A DNA stretch of 64,000 nt from Mucilaginibacter roseus (GCF_021215455.1 NZ_JAJPWV010000001.1:806001-870000); one strand, 5' to 3'; positions 25,561 to 35,581 are shown, numbered from the stretch's first letter. Notes: generated by a model not told the origin, from the letters alone. Numbers and translations: made by a program.

Positions 25561-27429
25561 ATGAGGAGATGCTTACTGATTAGTTTTTTATTTTGCTTGA
25601 ATGTGCTTACATACGCTCAGTCGGCAGACTCGACAGCCCTTAACCGAACTGATACCATTCATACTGACAATGTTAAGAATCAGCTGAATAGCGTACAGCA
25701 ATTATCTGCAGAAGGAATTGCTGACTCGCTTAAAAGAGCGGAGCTACAGGCTAAAGTAGCGCGCTTAACAGTGGATGATAAACAACGATCTGCATTAGTT
25801 AAAGAACTTAGTGCCTTAAAACAAAAAGACTCACTAAGAACGATCAGGCAAAAGCAACAGGTTGATTCACTCAGAAGGTTTGTAAAGGGTTTTCCGGTTA
25901 AACCGTTTCGTGACACTGTTTTTTTGCTTTACTTAAAGCAGGGAAGTTTTACCGCTAAGGACAGGGCAGAGGCTATAGAACAACGATTAATAAGGCTTTC
26001 AGAGAATTATCGCTTTAGCTCCGACTCTTTAAAAATAATTGAAGCCGAGCAAACTACTGATATAATTTATGCTGATGAACTAATTATGTCCGTATCGGAC
26101 ATGGATGCCCTTTGGGAAAATACATCCCGCGAAAAGCTGGCTCAAAAACTGCGTGCCGCCATGGGCAAAGCGGTCACTATCCATCGCGACGAAACAAGCA
26201 TTCAAACCCTTGTGAAAGAAGGCTTGCTTGCTCTATTGGTATTAGGTGTATTAGGCTTGCTTATATTCTTTATCAACAGGCTGTTTAAGTGGTTTACAGG
26301 TAAACTCGCTTTAAGCGAGCGGGTATCAAAAAAGGGCGTGCATATACGCAACTATCAATTGCTCACACCGGCCAGGCAGTTGGGTTTATTAAATACTGCT
26401 ATCGGTTTGGTGCGTTGGGTTACTATACTTATTACGGTTTATTTTGCGCTTACCATACTGTTCAGCATATTTCCATTTACGCGTGATATTTCAACCGCCT
26501 TGCTTGGCTACATCTTAAGTCCGTTACGGCGTATAGGTGAGGCCATTTGGAACTATATCCCAAACCTGATTACTATCATCATACTGATAGTGGTATTTCG
26601 GTACGTACTGCGTTTTTTTAACTTTATAAAGTTGGAAATTGAACGTGGCCAGTTGACTATTCCCGGCTTTTATCCGGATTGGGCAAACCCGACATATCAG
26701 ATCATCAGGGTATTAATATTGGCATTTATGCTTGTGGTTATATTTCCATATCTGCCAGGTAACGAATCGCCGATATTCAAGGGCGTTTCCGTCTTTGTGG
26801 GTGTATTGTTCACCTTCGGTTCTGCAGGGGCGTTAGGTAACGTTGTGGCAGGCTTGGTATTAACCTATATGCGCGCCTTTAAAATTGGCGACAGGGTGAA
26901 AATAGGTGAGGTAACCGGCGATATAATTGAGAAGAACCTGCTGGTTACCCGCATCCGAACCATTCAAAATGAGATTATTTCCATACCCAACTCCGCGGTT
27001 ATGAGTAACCATACCGTGAATTACAGCAGCGATGCAACGCATAAGGGTTTGATTATACATACAACAGTTACTTGTGGTTACGATGTGCCGTGGCGGCAGG
27101 TGCACCAATTACTCATTGATGCTGCGCTACGTACTCATTTGCTTGAAAAGGAGCCCACACCCTACGTATTTCAAACCAGTTTAGATGATTTTTATGTGAG
27201 CTATCGCATAAACGCATTCACAAAATTGCCAAATAAACAAGCAGCCATTTACTCTGATTTGCATGCTAATATTCAGGATGTGTTTAATGAAGCGGGGATC
27301 GAACTCATGTCGCCAAGATACCAAGCCGTACGGGACGGTCATGCAACCGCCATGCCGCCGGAATATTTGCCAAAAGACTATGATCCGGGTGGTTTGAAGG
27401 TAAGGATTAACGATAACGGCACTAAGTGA
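25561..27429 (+). CDS. Mechanosensitive channel, MscS family, with long periplasmic N-terminus
   Basis: A 622-residue membrane protein. MRRCLLISFLFCLNVLTYAQ is a signal peptide, followed by about 170 residues of charged helical, Lys/Gln-rich sequence likely in the periplasm. Several membrane helices follow between about residues 220 and 420. The pore helix and beta domain contain GSAGALGNVVAGLVLTYMRAFKIGDRVKIGEVTGDIIEKNLLVTRIRT, which is the MscS signature. This class opens under membrane tension on osmotic downshock. The ATG at 25561 is preferred over a TTG two codons upstream. Confidence 0.9.
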   Translation: MRRCLLISFLFCLNVLTYAQSADSTALNRTDTIHTDNVKNQLNSVQQLSAEGIADSLKRAELQAKVARLTVDDKQRSALVKELSALKQKDSLRTIRQKQQVDSLRRFVKGFPVKPFRDTVFLLYLKQGSFTAKDRAEAIEQRLIRLSENYRFSSDSLKIIEAEQTTDIIYADELIMSVSDMDALWENTSREKLAQKLRAAMGKAVTIHRDETSIQTLVKEGLLALLVLGVLGLLIFFINRLFKWFTGKLALSERVSKKGVHIRNYQLLTPARQLGLLNTAIGLVRWVTILITVYFALTILFSIFPFTRDISTALLGYILSPLRRIGEAIWNYIPNLITIIILIVVFRYVLRFFNFIKLEIERGQLTIPGFYPDWANPTYQIIRVLILAFMLVVIFPYLPGNESPIFKGVSVFVGVLFTFGSAGALGNVVAGLVLTYMRAFKIGDRVKIGEVTGDIIEKNLLVTRIRTIQNEIISIPNSAVMSNHTVNYSSDATHKGLIIHTTVTCGYDVPWRQVHQLLIDAALRTHLLEKEPTPYVFQTSLDDFYVSYRINAFTKLPNKQAAIYSDLHANIQDVFNEAGIELMSPRYQAVRDGHATAMPPEYLPKDYDPGGLKVRINDNGTK

Positions 27430-27437
27430 TTAGTGTT

Positions 27438-27469
27438 ATTGTCTTGATCCATACTTCTGTCTATATTTG
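27438..27469 (+). promoter_or_regulatory. Candidate promoter of the GH26 gene
   Basis: ATTG (27438-27441) and TATATTTG (27462-27469) are separated by 20 bp, fitting the Bacteroidota -33/-7 pattern. The start codon at 27478 is only 9 bp downstream, implying a leaderless or nearly leaderless message. Confidence 0.45.
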
Positions 27470-27477
27470 AGAGTTTT

Positions 27478-28473
27478 ATGATAACAGTGCTATCCAAAAA
27501 ATACATTTCTGTTATTGCTGTATTCTGTACGCTATTAGTGGTATCAACTCCAACTATGGCACAGCAAACTGCAAAGTTATCCAACAAAAAAGCATCAAAA
27601 GAAGCCAAGGCATTGTATAACTATCTACTCGCCATAAACGGCAAAAAAACATTGTCGGGCCAAATGGATGTAAAGTGGGGCGAGGGTGAGTTAAAGTATG
27701 TTCAGGAGGTTACCGGCAAGCAGCCTGCTATTCGCGGGATGGATTTTATTGATAGCGCCGAAAATGAAAATGAAGTAGCACACGCGATTGAATGGTGGCG
27801 TAAAGGTGGTATACCGACCCTAATGTGGCATTGGGGCGCGCCAACTAAGGGGCAGGGTTATGATAATTCAAAGAAAGAGATTGATATAGCTAAATGCTTT
27901 GAAGAAGGTACCCCTGAAAATGCTGCCATGTGGGCTGAATTAAAAGAAAAAGCCCGCTTATTAAAAAAGCTTAAAGATGCTAAAGTGCCTGTGCTTTGGC
28001 GCCCGTTTCACGAAATGAATGGCACCTGGTTTTGGTGGAGTAAACAAGGTTCGGAGCCGCTAAAAAAACTTTGGGTAACGATGTACAATTACTTTGTAAA
28101 ACAGGAAAAGCTTAACAATTTGATTTGGGTGTTCTGCTATACATCAAAGCCTGACACGGCATGGTACCCGGGGGATGAATATGTAGATATTGTTGGCGCT
28201 GATGATTATGGTGATGACAGTCCGCATGCTGATATGTACAAACAGGCGAAACAAATAAGTAATCGAAACATCCCGATTGCTTACCATGAATGTGGTATAC
28301 CACCGGACCCGGATAAATGCGTAGCCGAGGGCATCGTTTGGTCGTGGTGGATGGAGTGGCACACCGGGCATTTAACAGCAGTTGATAAAGCGTATTTAAA
28401 GCGGGTATATAATCACGATTTGATACTTACGCTTGATGAATTGCCTGATATTGTGAAAAAATACAGCAAATAA
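27478..28473 (+). CDS. Glycoside hydrolase family 26 (beta-mannanase-like), secreted
   Basis: A 331-residue enzyme with an N-terminal signal peptide (hydrophobic to about residue 28, ending TMAQQ). The acid/base Glu lies in WRPFHEMNG near residue 178 and the nucleophile Glu in IAYHECG near residue 268, the GH26 pair. GTWFWWSKQG and VGADDYGDD support the family. GH26 enzymes cleave beta-1,4-mannans, with some acting on beta-1,3-xylan or mixed glucans, so the exact substrate is open. No SusC/SusD genes adjoin it. It is the last core gene before the island boundary. Confidence 0.9.
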   Translation: MITVLSKKYISVIAVFCTLLVVSTPTMAQQTAKLSNKKASKEAKALYNYLLAINGKKTLSGQMDVKWGEGELKYVQEVTGKQPAIRGMDFIDSAENENEVAHAIEWWRKGGIPTLMWHWGAPTKGQGYDNSKKEIDIAKCFEEGTPENAAMWAELKEKARLLKKLKDAKVPVLWRPFHEMNGTWFWWSKQGSEPLKKLWVTMYNYFVKQEKLNNLIWVFCYTSKPDTAWYPGDEYVDIVGADDYGDDSPHADMYKQAKQISNRNIPIAYHECGIPPDPDKCVAEGIVWSWWMEWHTGHLTAVDKAYLKRVYNHDLILTLDELPDIVKKYSK

Positions 28474-28560
28474 TTAGCAGATTACAGGAGTAAATAATTA
28501 TAAATTAGATTGGCTTAGCAGCTCATACTTGAACTATGCACTGAGGTAAATCTAAAAATA

Positions 28561-28594
28561 AAAAAACCTCTAAATTGTATAATTTAGAGGTTTT
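28561..28594 (-). terminator. Hairpin terminator beside the left att repeat
   Basis: AAAACCTCTAAATT (28563-28576) and AATTTAGAGGTTTT (28581-28594) are exact 14-bp inverted repeats with a four-base loop. On the minus strand the stem runs into T residues. It directly follows the tRNA-like 3' fragment on that strand, as a native tRNA terminator would. Confidence 0.75.
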
Positions 28595-28631
28595 GATACT
28601 TGTTGGTATCGCTGTTGTCGGGATGGCAGGA
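28589..28631. repeat. Left attachment-site repeat of island 1 (attL candidate)
   Basis: A 43-bp segment repeated in direct orientation at 51011-51054, differing only by one T insertion. It contains GATACTTGTTGGTATC and then GTTGTCGGGATGGCAGGA. Read on the minus strand the latter is TCCTGCCATCCCGACAAC, which fits the T-stem 3' strand, acceptor 3' strand and discriminator of a tRNA-Pro gene. The similarity stops abruptly after it in both copies. Confidence 0.75.
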
Positions 28632-28689
28632 AGACAACCCAACTGTGTAAATATCTATATTTCAGTAATTTATAAGGACTACTCCAAGC

Positions 28690-28708
28690 TGTTCACCTCC
28701 TTGTTCGC
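28690..28708. promoter_or_regulatory. Candidate integrase arm-type site, left end
   Basis: A 19-bp sequence beginning TGTTCACCTCC is repeated with one mismatch at 50919-50937, just inside the right repeat. It lies 59 bp inside the left att repeat. Further TGTTCAC copies near the integrase support an arm-site role. Confidence 0.5.
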
Positions 28709-28837
28709 GGGAATGCTTTGGTTTTATAAAAATACGGAATTTCGGTCAACAACAAACTTTATTTTTTCTTGGTGACGGGTTCAAGGTCAAACACACCGAC
28801 AATTCTGATGGTTTACAGTATGAGGTACAATGGTTTA

Positions 28838-31800
28838 TTAAATTTCTAATAATAAATTGTACTCATTAATAGCTTCTTCGATATTTGAGTTTTTAGTCTG
28901 TTTAATCTTAATCTGTTCTTCCATTTGGACAATTGAGAAATACAGGAAATTTACGTTTGCTATATTTTTCTCGTGGTCTACTATAAACTTTTGGATGGCT
29001 GTTTTGACAAACAAATAGTTGTGACTTGATTGAATACCTATATTGTGTAAAGCGCTAAGCAAACGGTCTTCAAAGTCGTTAAAAACATCTGTTTTGTACG
29101 CAGGTTGTTTAGCTATCTCTAACATCAACATTATTTTGGGAACAGCTGCAATATCCCGCAATAAAGATATGCTTCCCAGGTTTAACCGAAAATCGAATCC
29201 AGGATCTGGATTACTCAAAATCAAATCGGCAAGGAAATTAAAACCATACAAATCATTTTGTTTCATTAAATGATTTCCAGCTTGTATTTTTTCTTCCGAA
29301 GTTTCTCCTACTGAATCAATAATCTGGTGAAACAAAGAATTTAAAAATTCAACTTCTGTATTTTTATCTTCTAATAATCTTATAGCATCCCATCTTAAAT
29401 ATGAACCTCCGACAGCCAAGATTAACGATTTTAAACGCTCAACATTTTTAGTTTTTTCAAACCAAACTGCCAATATCTCACGAAATTTATATTCAAATTC
29501 GTATGTCTGCTCTAATTTATCAAGTATATTATTGTAAGAGGCTGAAAGGTTTTTACGTAAGGCATACCCTGCATTATTAACCCAAGCCATCATATCTAAA
29601 TTAGGATTGCTCAGATTTTCTGCAACTTTTGCTTTGATCTTAACCGGCGATACGAACTTTTCGAGTTGTTCTATACTACCAGGGTCAGTAAGCTTAACAT
29701 CGTAATTAAAGTGAGTAAAATTGGTCAAATCCAGCACCTTTTCTTCCGCTACCTTGAGGTTAAATTTATTTAGAAAATCCCATAATATTTTTCTGCTATT
29801 ACCCTTAACCTGTACCCAGGTATCAATAAATTCAATTTGCTCCGGACTTATCTTTAAATCCTTTTTATTTAAAATATCTGAATGAATATGACTTATTCTA
29901 AAATTTTGGTAATCCTCATTTGATATGATATAATTAACGATTTCTTCCTCAGATATAATTCTTCCCCGCATTGTGAGATGATTAAATATCAAATGTACAG
30001 AATTGGGAATGCGATCTTCAAGGGTGAGATCAGAGTGGTGATTGTAATTAAATATTTCGTCCCGCGATAATTCCTTTTTGCCGATTTCATTAAAAACGTA
30101 TCGTATTTCATTTATCATTTTATCATCATCGAACCAAAGATCAAATCCTGTTTGCTCACGCATTCGATGGATTTGTTGCCAGTCTTTTACAACGGGTCTT
30201 TCTAAAATGATTTTAAAATCAGATAGAATTTTTTTCTCAAAATGCTCAATCAATTCAAATCCGGCATCATCTGATCTTTTATTCCAAAAAATGAAATCAT
30301 AAAATTCCTTAATCTGATCGTTGTAATTTGCAGCGTTACGAATATAATCAATGAAATGATCTATAATATTTTGATTCAGCAGCTTTGTTAATGTTACCCC
30401 CTTTACATACCCTTCGTGCTCAGTAGTTTCCCAAATAGTTTTAAATGCCAACCAACGAGTATCCGTGCGGTCGAAGAAATCAACAAGTTTGGGTTGAGTA
30501 TGACTGTGATAGCTCATTACGTCGGCTAAAAACAAATTTAAGATTTGAGAAAATAATTCTTTTTCGTAGGGATATAAGTTAACGGCTGAGTTTACCAGAG
30601 AAGTCAAAATCTCATGATAATCTGACATCAACAACTCCCGTTTATTTTCAGAATGAATTAATTTATCAATTAAAGTAGTTAAGCCATTAGCAGTTTTAAT
30701 GTTTTGAATACCAATTTTGAGTAACAGTGTTTCATCAAATAAGTTAACTTGCTCACGGTCGTTCGATGGTGAATCAAGATCTGCCAAATCAATTCCTTCA
30801 ATAAAAATATCTACATATTTATCTACTGCGTTTGCGGTAATTAATAGTTTGTATAATGCTGCTCTGATATACTGATTTCGGCGTTCCCTGTACTTAGCTA
30901 CAATGTTTTCTATCGTTTCAGCATTAGTTATTTTCAATTCCGACAATGCACCGATTATGACATAAGCATCATTAGCTGAAAGCTGGGGTGTTTCTAACAA
31001 CCCTAATAACGCAGCTCTGATCTGTTCGTAATAATCGTAAAACCGGCTGATATGGTAATGTGATAAAATATGTACGGCATTCAATCGTGCAATACGGTTC
31101 TCTGGAGAATTTACAATTAACGCTAATAAATATTCCAATATCTCTTTTGATTCCCCAAACCGTGCTAAATCTTTATCTGAAAATTTATTGGAGCGAAGCC
31201 AAATTTGACGACCACTATAGAAATTGAAAATATCCTTAAAAAGACCTACTCTTTGAGTAACACTCAACCGCTCAGGCTCAAACTTTATAATTACTTCACG
31301 ATCGTGCTGAATAATCCAATTAAAAATTTGTTGCACAGAATCATCATCCGCAATGCTAATAAAAAAGGAAAGGGTATTAACCCAGGATGGTTTAACACGT
31401 AATTCTCCGGCAGTTGATACCGCAATTATTTTAATGATCTCACTTGCACTTTTCTTACTTAAAACCCGCGAAGTGATATATTCTTGCAAATTGTTATGCT
31501 CAAACATCCATCTATCGTTCTCGCCCGATTTTTTGAATGCAGGTAAGTAGAGGCACCTATCTTGTTCCTCTTTGTTTGGAAATATTTTTAGCAATTCTTC
31601 CTCGGTAACAAAATTTCTGCCCACCATTTCCATTACGAAGGCCACTTTTTCAAGAAGTTTAAATATTAATGTTTTTGATAGTGGCGCAACCGTTGCTACA
31701 AAATGCTGCTTATCGTTGATATAATATTTTAACAAAGCCTCCTCCATAATACCGGCACGACCACCACTAAAGTCATTATGCTCTTTGTAATATTTTATCA

Positions 31801-33208
31801 GAATATTTAAAAAGAATGGCTTTTGAACTAAATCTAAGAACGAATAGCCATGAACCTTAGTAATAAAATCATCACCATCAAGATTGAATTTTTCTGAAAC
31901 GACCCGAATAATTTCTGGAACGGAGATATCATTTAGTGTATAAACTGAAAACCCATCCAGCGTTCCAGAGAAATTTTCATAAGGCAATTCGTAAAAATTA
32001 TTACGACACGAAATTACCATCCTTACAAGCGGGTTTTGTTGTGAAAACGCATTAATCTTTCTAATGGCGGTTTGAAAATGTTTAGGTTGGATTTCATCAA
32101 GTCCATCTAAAAACAGCACTAAATTGCTTGGATCGGACTGCTGCCAATTTTCCGGCAGGTAATCCGATATATTTTCTTCTGTATAGGTGTTAAATCGTTG
32201 GAAAATAGGATTCAATAATTCGTTGGTAAGTTGAAGTCCATGAGCAAGCGATAACAATTCAACTGACTTACCTGAGCCTGCTGCACCTAACAAAACAATG
32301 CGTTTATGCGAACGAATTAAACTGTTTAGGTAAATTTTACCTACTTCCGGCTGGAAAAACTGTATATCTTTTGATTCCTGATGATCGTAATAGGTCAACA
32401 ATCTTGGAATGTAGTATTCAATTTTGGCCTCCGGTAAAGGAAACCTAACTGGTTCAAGTGGTGGCACATCATCATCGCCGCTTTTATCGGTTCGTAACCG
32501 AAATACCATTTGCCCACCTTCATGAGCATCACATCTTATTTCATCAGCTTGAGGCTGCTGCCCGCCTTTATTTTCTACAGCCCGAATGACTTCATTGAAA
32601 ATCTCACCTGCAGTAAGAACCGGGGCAATATTTTCTTCTAAGTAGTTACATAGTGCGATCCCGAAAGGGCTACCTTCTCCAGGTTTGCCATCCTTAACAG
32701 GTTCTTCACCTCCCGATACGAATACCCACCGTGAAGGCAAAGCATCTAACTCGTCTGCTGTCATTATTTTGCCGGAAGCCCTGGTTCTGGATATGAAGGT
32801 TCCTGAATAACAGGAGTCAGAAATGAGCAAAATATGTTTTGCTTGAATTGCTTCCAGATCATCAAATACGGAAGAATTTTTGATGAACTTTTTAGCATCG
32901 TTTTCGCCATCTACCGGTATCCAATAACCCTTTTTCGATGTAGGATGCTGATCCCCATGTCCCGCAAAGTAAATGATTAGGTTATCTTCCTCAAATGAAC
33001 TTTGAGATAAGTCCATTAAAGCATCGGCGATATTGTCGTGCGTTGCTTCATCATCATACATAGGCTCGCGTACTGCTGTGAACCCGTATTTCTCCTGTAA
33101 TACCTTTGCAAAACGATTACCATCTACTTTGGCATTAGAAATGCGTTTATATCTTTTTAAAGGATATTCATCAATTCCAATGATTAAATAGCGATTTTCT
33201 CCGGGCAT
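28838..33208 (-). CDS. Caspase-like protease + NACHT NTPase + C-terminal repeats (bacterial NLR-like defence protein)
   Basis: A 1456-residue protein. Residues 1-235 are a caspase (peptidase C14) domain with catalytic His in YFAGHGD near residue 84 and Cys in SDSCYSG near residue 131. A NACHT-type STAND NTPase follows, with Walker A GAAGSGKS near residue 306 and Walker B LVLFLDGLDEI near residue 364. From about residue 600 to the end it is helical and repeat-like, the usual sensor part. Bacterial STAND proteins of this build are known to bind a phage protein, oligomerise and turn on the N-terminal effector, causing abortive infection. It is the first cargo gene of island 1 and is divergent from the 33303 operon. 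Confidence 0.88.
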   Translation of the reverse strand: MPGENRYLIIGIDEYPLKRYKRISNAKVDGNRFAKVLQEKYGFTAVREPMYDDEATHDNIADALMDLSQSSFEEDNLIIYFAGHGDQHPTSKKGYWIPVDGENDAKKFIKNSSVFDDLEAIQAKHILLISDSCYSGTFISRTRASGKIMTADELDALPSRWVFVSGGEEPVKDGKPGEGSPFGIALCNYLEENIAPVLTAGEIFNEVIRAVENKGGQQPQADEIRCDAHEGGQMVFRLRTDKSGDDDVPPLEPVRFPLPEAKIEYYIPRLLTYYDHQESKDIQFFQPEVGKIYLNSLIRSHKRIVLLGAAGSGKSVELLSLAHGLQLTNELLNPIFQRFNTYTEENISDYLPENWQQSDPSNLVLFLDGLDEIQPKHFQTAIRKINAFSQQNPLVRMVISCRNNFYELPYENFSGTLDGFSVYTLNDISVPEIIRVVSEKFNLDGDDFITKVHGYSFLDLVQKPFFLNILIKYYKEHNDFSGGRAGIMEEALLKYYINDKQHFVATVAPLSKTLIFKLLEKVAFVMEMVGRNFVTEEELLKIFPNKEEQDRCLYLPAFKKSGENDRWMFEHNNLQEYITSRVLSKKSASEIIKIIAVSTAGELRVKPSWVNTLSFFISIADDDSVQQIFNWIIQHDREVIIKFEPERLSVTQRVGLFKDIFNFYSGRQIWLRSNKFSDKDLARFGESKEILEYLLALIVNSPENRIARLNAVHILSHYHISRFYDYYEQIRAALLGLLETPQLSANDAYVIIGALSELKITNAETIENIVAKYRERRNQYIRAALYKLLITANAVDKYVDIFIEGIDLADLDSPSNDREQVNLFDETLLLKIGIQNIKTANGLTTLIDKLIHSENKRELLMSDYHEILTSLVNSAVNLYPYEKELFSQILNLFLADVMSYHSHTQPKLVDFFDRTDTRWLAFKTIWETTEHEGYVKGVTLTKLLNQNIIDHFIDYIRNAANYNDQIKEFYDFIFWNKRSDDAGFELIEHFEKKILSDFKIILERPVVKDWQQIHRMREQTGFDLWFDDDKMINEIRYVFNEIGKKELSRDEIFNYNHHSDLTLEDRIPNSVHLIFNHLTMRGRIISEEEIVNYIISNEDYQNFRISHIHSDILNKKDLKISPEQIEFIDTWVQVKGNSRKILWDFLNKFNLKVAEEKVLDLTNFTHFNYDVKLTDPGSIEQLEKFVSPVKIKAKVAENLSNPNLDMMAWVNNAGYALRKNLSASYNNILDKLEQTYEFEYKFREILAVWFEKTKNVERLKSLILAVGGSYLRWDAIRLLEDKNTEVEFLNSLFHQIIDSVGETSEEKIQAGNHLMKQNDLYGFNFLADLILSNPDPGFDFRLNLGSISLLRDIAAVPKIMLMLEIAKQPAYKTDVFNDFEDRLLSALHNIGIQSSHNYLFVKTAIQKFIVDHEKNIANVNFLYFSIVQMEEQIKIKQTKNSNIEEAINEYNLLLEI

Positions 33209-33264
33209 ATTTAGGTTAAAAGTAGTCAGAGTGTTGTCCTGAATTCGGTTACAAAAATAGTTGG

Positions 33265-33289
33265 TTTGCCGCGTTGTTTGTTAAATTTG
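33265..33289 (+). promoter_or_regulatory. Candidate promoter of the 33303-35581 operon
   Basis: TAAATTTG (33282-33289) matches TAnnTTTG, 13 bp before the ATG at 33303. An upstream TTTG at 33265-33268 is closer than usual; a TTGG at 33261 gives 18 bp spacing. It sits in the 94-bp divergent interval with the caspase-NACHT gene. Confidence 0.45.
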
Positions 33290-33302
33290 ATAAACTTTAA
33301 TT

Positions 33303-34661
33303 ATGAGCCACGTAGCATACGATTTTCTTGCCGATAGCCTGTTTTTCAATGAGTATTCCCTTTCTAAGGAATTTAAAAATGAATCAAAACAGCGGATTGA
33401 AAAAGAGCTGATCGATTACAGGAATTATGTTTTAACAAATTTTGACCGACTTAAAATTGAAGTTAACGCAAGTCAATCAGCATTAAATGTTTTCACATCT
33501 GCTCAATATACATCACTCGATCTTTTAAAGCAGACTGCCCTTTATATGAATCAATATATTGTGGCAGATCCTTTATTTCGATATACTAACCTGGACACGG
33601 CTACCGAAAAAGCAATGTCAGAAAGCCTTGGATTTCCAGAAAAACAAAATTTGGATGGTTTGACTAAAGCAGCGCGCTATTTAAAAACGCTTACGCCCAT
33701 GGTTGCAGGAAATTATGTAAAGGTATTTCCAGTTACCTACCATTTTGAGCCACCCAAAGAATTACCATATAAAATTCCTGTAAATAACAATAATGATTTG
33801 TTACCGCAGAACATTATGCAATTTTTTCGCGAACGGTGTGTAGTTAGCCCAATGAGTAAAATTGAAGGTGGTGGTTGGGCAATTTTGGACGGCAAGCCAT
33901 TAACACCAACAAGAGCTATTAACATCGAATTTGATGGCGACCGTTTTAATAACGGCTTTATATATTTTCTTACCGAACGTAAAGTTTTATCTTATGATGA
34001 AGCCACCGGTATGGCGCAGATTGCGCAATATATGCCACCCACAGAACCTGAAAAGGACATTTTTGAGGCATGGGTAACACAATCACAAAACTCATGTGCT
34101 AAAGCCTATTTCGATCAATCCTTCGGCGAAGTTTACCTTGCAGGAGAACTTAATGCAAAATATATTTCTGAAAATTCTTTGAAGCATGAGCTTTTGACCA
34201 TGAATCTCGACAATCATAAAGATATTTCAACATTTACTGCTGAACAGCTATTAAACATTGAACTACCATTTTTAGATAAGATAGATACCGCAAAACTAAT
34301 GCAGGTCAGGGAGAATGACGCTGATGTCTTCACAAATTTTAGATTGGAGTTAGAAAAACAATTTCGGGAAGTTCGTATCCTTACCGATCCAAAAGATGTC
34401 AAACTAAAAACGGAAAGCATATTTCATGAACTAAATGAAGTTCAGGCTGCAAAAATCAAACAGAAAGTTCAGTATATCCACAAACAGATGTTTTTAAATA
34501 GTGTGTTAACAGCTGGTGGATTAGTGGGTTCGATGACTGTTGGTGGGATAAGTTTAGTTGGACTTGGCTTGGCGCTCTCCAAAGGTTACAAAGATTATCG
34601 TGATTACACCCAAAGCGTTCGAGAAAATCCGGCTTTTTTTCTGTGGAAGTCTAAACTTTAA
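33303..34661 (+). CDS. Unknown island protein with C-terminal hydrophobic segment
   Basis: A 452-residue protein that I do not recognise. It begins MSHVAYDFLADSLFFNEYSLS and is mostly charged and helical. Near residues 398-425 a glycine-rich hydrophobic stretch (VLTAGGLVGSMTVGGISLVGLGLAL) could be one membrane helix or a glycine zipper. The tail is short and basic. The next gene starts 11 bp downstream, so the two are one operon, divergent from the caspase-NACHT gene. Membrane insertion as an effector is a possible but unproven reading. Confidence 0.65.
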   Translation: MSHVAYDFLADSLFFNEYSLSKEFKNESKQRIEKELIDYRNYVLTNFDRLKIEVNASQSALNVFTSAQYTSLDLLKQTALYMNQYIVADPLFRYTNLDTATEKAMSESLGFPEKQNLDGLTKAARYLKTLTPMVAGNYVKVFPVTYHFEPPKELPYKIPVNNNNDLLPQNIMQFFRERCVVSPMSKIEGGGWAILDGKPLTPTRAINIEFDGDRFNNGFIYFLTERKVLSYDEATGMAQIAQYMPPTEPEKDIFEAWVTQSQNSCAKAYFDQSFGEVYLAGELNAKYISENSLKHELLTMNLDNHKDISTFTAEQLLNIELPFLDKIDTAKLMQVRENDADVFTNFRLELEKQFREVRILTDPKDVKLKTESIFHELNEVQAAKIKQKVQYIHKQMFLNSVLTAGGLVGSMTVGGISLVGLGLALSKGYKDYRDYTQSVRENPAFFLWKSKL

Positions 34662-34672
34662 GTACCATATTT

Positions 34673-35581
34673 ATGACCTCACTAAAATTTGGCAATTCCA
34701 ATAAGCAATTTGGCGGTTTTAAATTTTCTTATAACCGGGGGTTACCTACCTATTTAGCACCTAAGTTACTGACCTCAAAAAAGCAGGAGGAATATTTCAT
34801 TGCAAATATTTACGCTCAACACATGATTTTTAACGATGAACCAGTTTCCGGTGTTCAGGTTAGCGAAGATGATAGCCACAAAGGTGCAGATGTCATCATG
34901 ACAGTGGGTAAAAATAAAGTTGGAATTCAAATAACCAGGTTTACATTGACGTCATACTTACAGCGTAAGGACGTTGCAATTAAACGAGCAATTAAGATCG
35001 CAACGGAGGTACAACAATATGGCGCTGTACCTATTCCTGTTAATGTTTCGATTTATACGCCTGACACGATGGTCATTCCTACAAATAGTAAAAAAGATGA
35101 CAAGGCATTGTCCCAAGAGATTGCTCGTATGATAAAAGAAAATCTCGCGGATTTAAGTAAAAGAACGCAGCAATTTTTTAATCTTGAAGTAAAAGATGAG
35201 CGGGTGAAGAAATTAACGCCATTGATCACTTTGCAGGCGATACCTGAAGGATTTAATTCAAATTACGGAGGTAAGGGTAACGTTTTTGTCAACTATGATT
35301 TTGATAACATAGGATTTTCTGAAAACGATATAATTGACGAAGCTGAAAACATATTTCAACGTAAGAATGGCGGGAAATCAGAAATATTGTTGATTTGGGT
35401 TGATGAAGCTGAAACTGTCGGTCAAAAAGACCTATTTGTAAAGGCCTTACGCAATGCATTTGGTGCTACGACCTTCAAGAGGGTATTATTGTTTAATTTC
35501 TATAATGAAAAACATCTTCATTTTATCAAACCGATTGAAACTTCACTCATTTTTGACAAGGATCAAAAGATTAACGATTAA
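34673..35581 (+). CDS. Unknown island protein, possible PD-(D/E)XK-like fold
   Basis: A 302-residue protein of unknown family. Around residues 70-95 the sequence VSEDDSHKGADVIMTVGKNKVGIQITRF has an Asp, a beta-hairpin and a Q-x-T strand, similar to the core of degenerate restriction-endonuclease-like folds where E-x-K is replaced by Q-x-T/K. The C-terminal part (ILLIWVDEAETVGQKDLFVKALRNAFGATTFKRVLLFNF) looks like an alpha/beta segment. It is in an operon with the 33303 gene. The nuclease reading is a guess from pattern only. Confidence 0.6.
   Translation: MTSLKFGNSNKQFGGFKFSYNRGLPTYLAPKLLTSKKQEEYFIANIYAQHMIFNDEPVSGVQVSEDDSHKGADVIMTVGKNKVGIQITRFTLTSYLQRKDVAIKRAIKIATEVQQYGAVPIPVNVSIYTPDTMVIPTNSKKDDKALSQEIARMIKENLADLSKRTQQFFNLEVKDERVKKLTPLITLQAIPEGFNSNYGGKGNVFVNYDFDNIGFSENDIIDEAENIFQRKNGGKSEILLIWVDEAETVGQKDLFVKALRNAFGATTFKRVLLFNFYNEKHLHFIKPIETSLIFDKDQKIND

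Noticed and set aside
28589..28631. Possible intact tRNA gene
   Set aside because: Only the 3' 18 bases of a tRNA-Pro-like gene are present. No anticodon or D arm follows on either side, here or at 51011-51054.
28575..28775. 66-residue frame on the plus strand at the left island end
   Set aside because: It runs through the att repeat and hairpin and has no family-like composition, so it is a chance frame.
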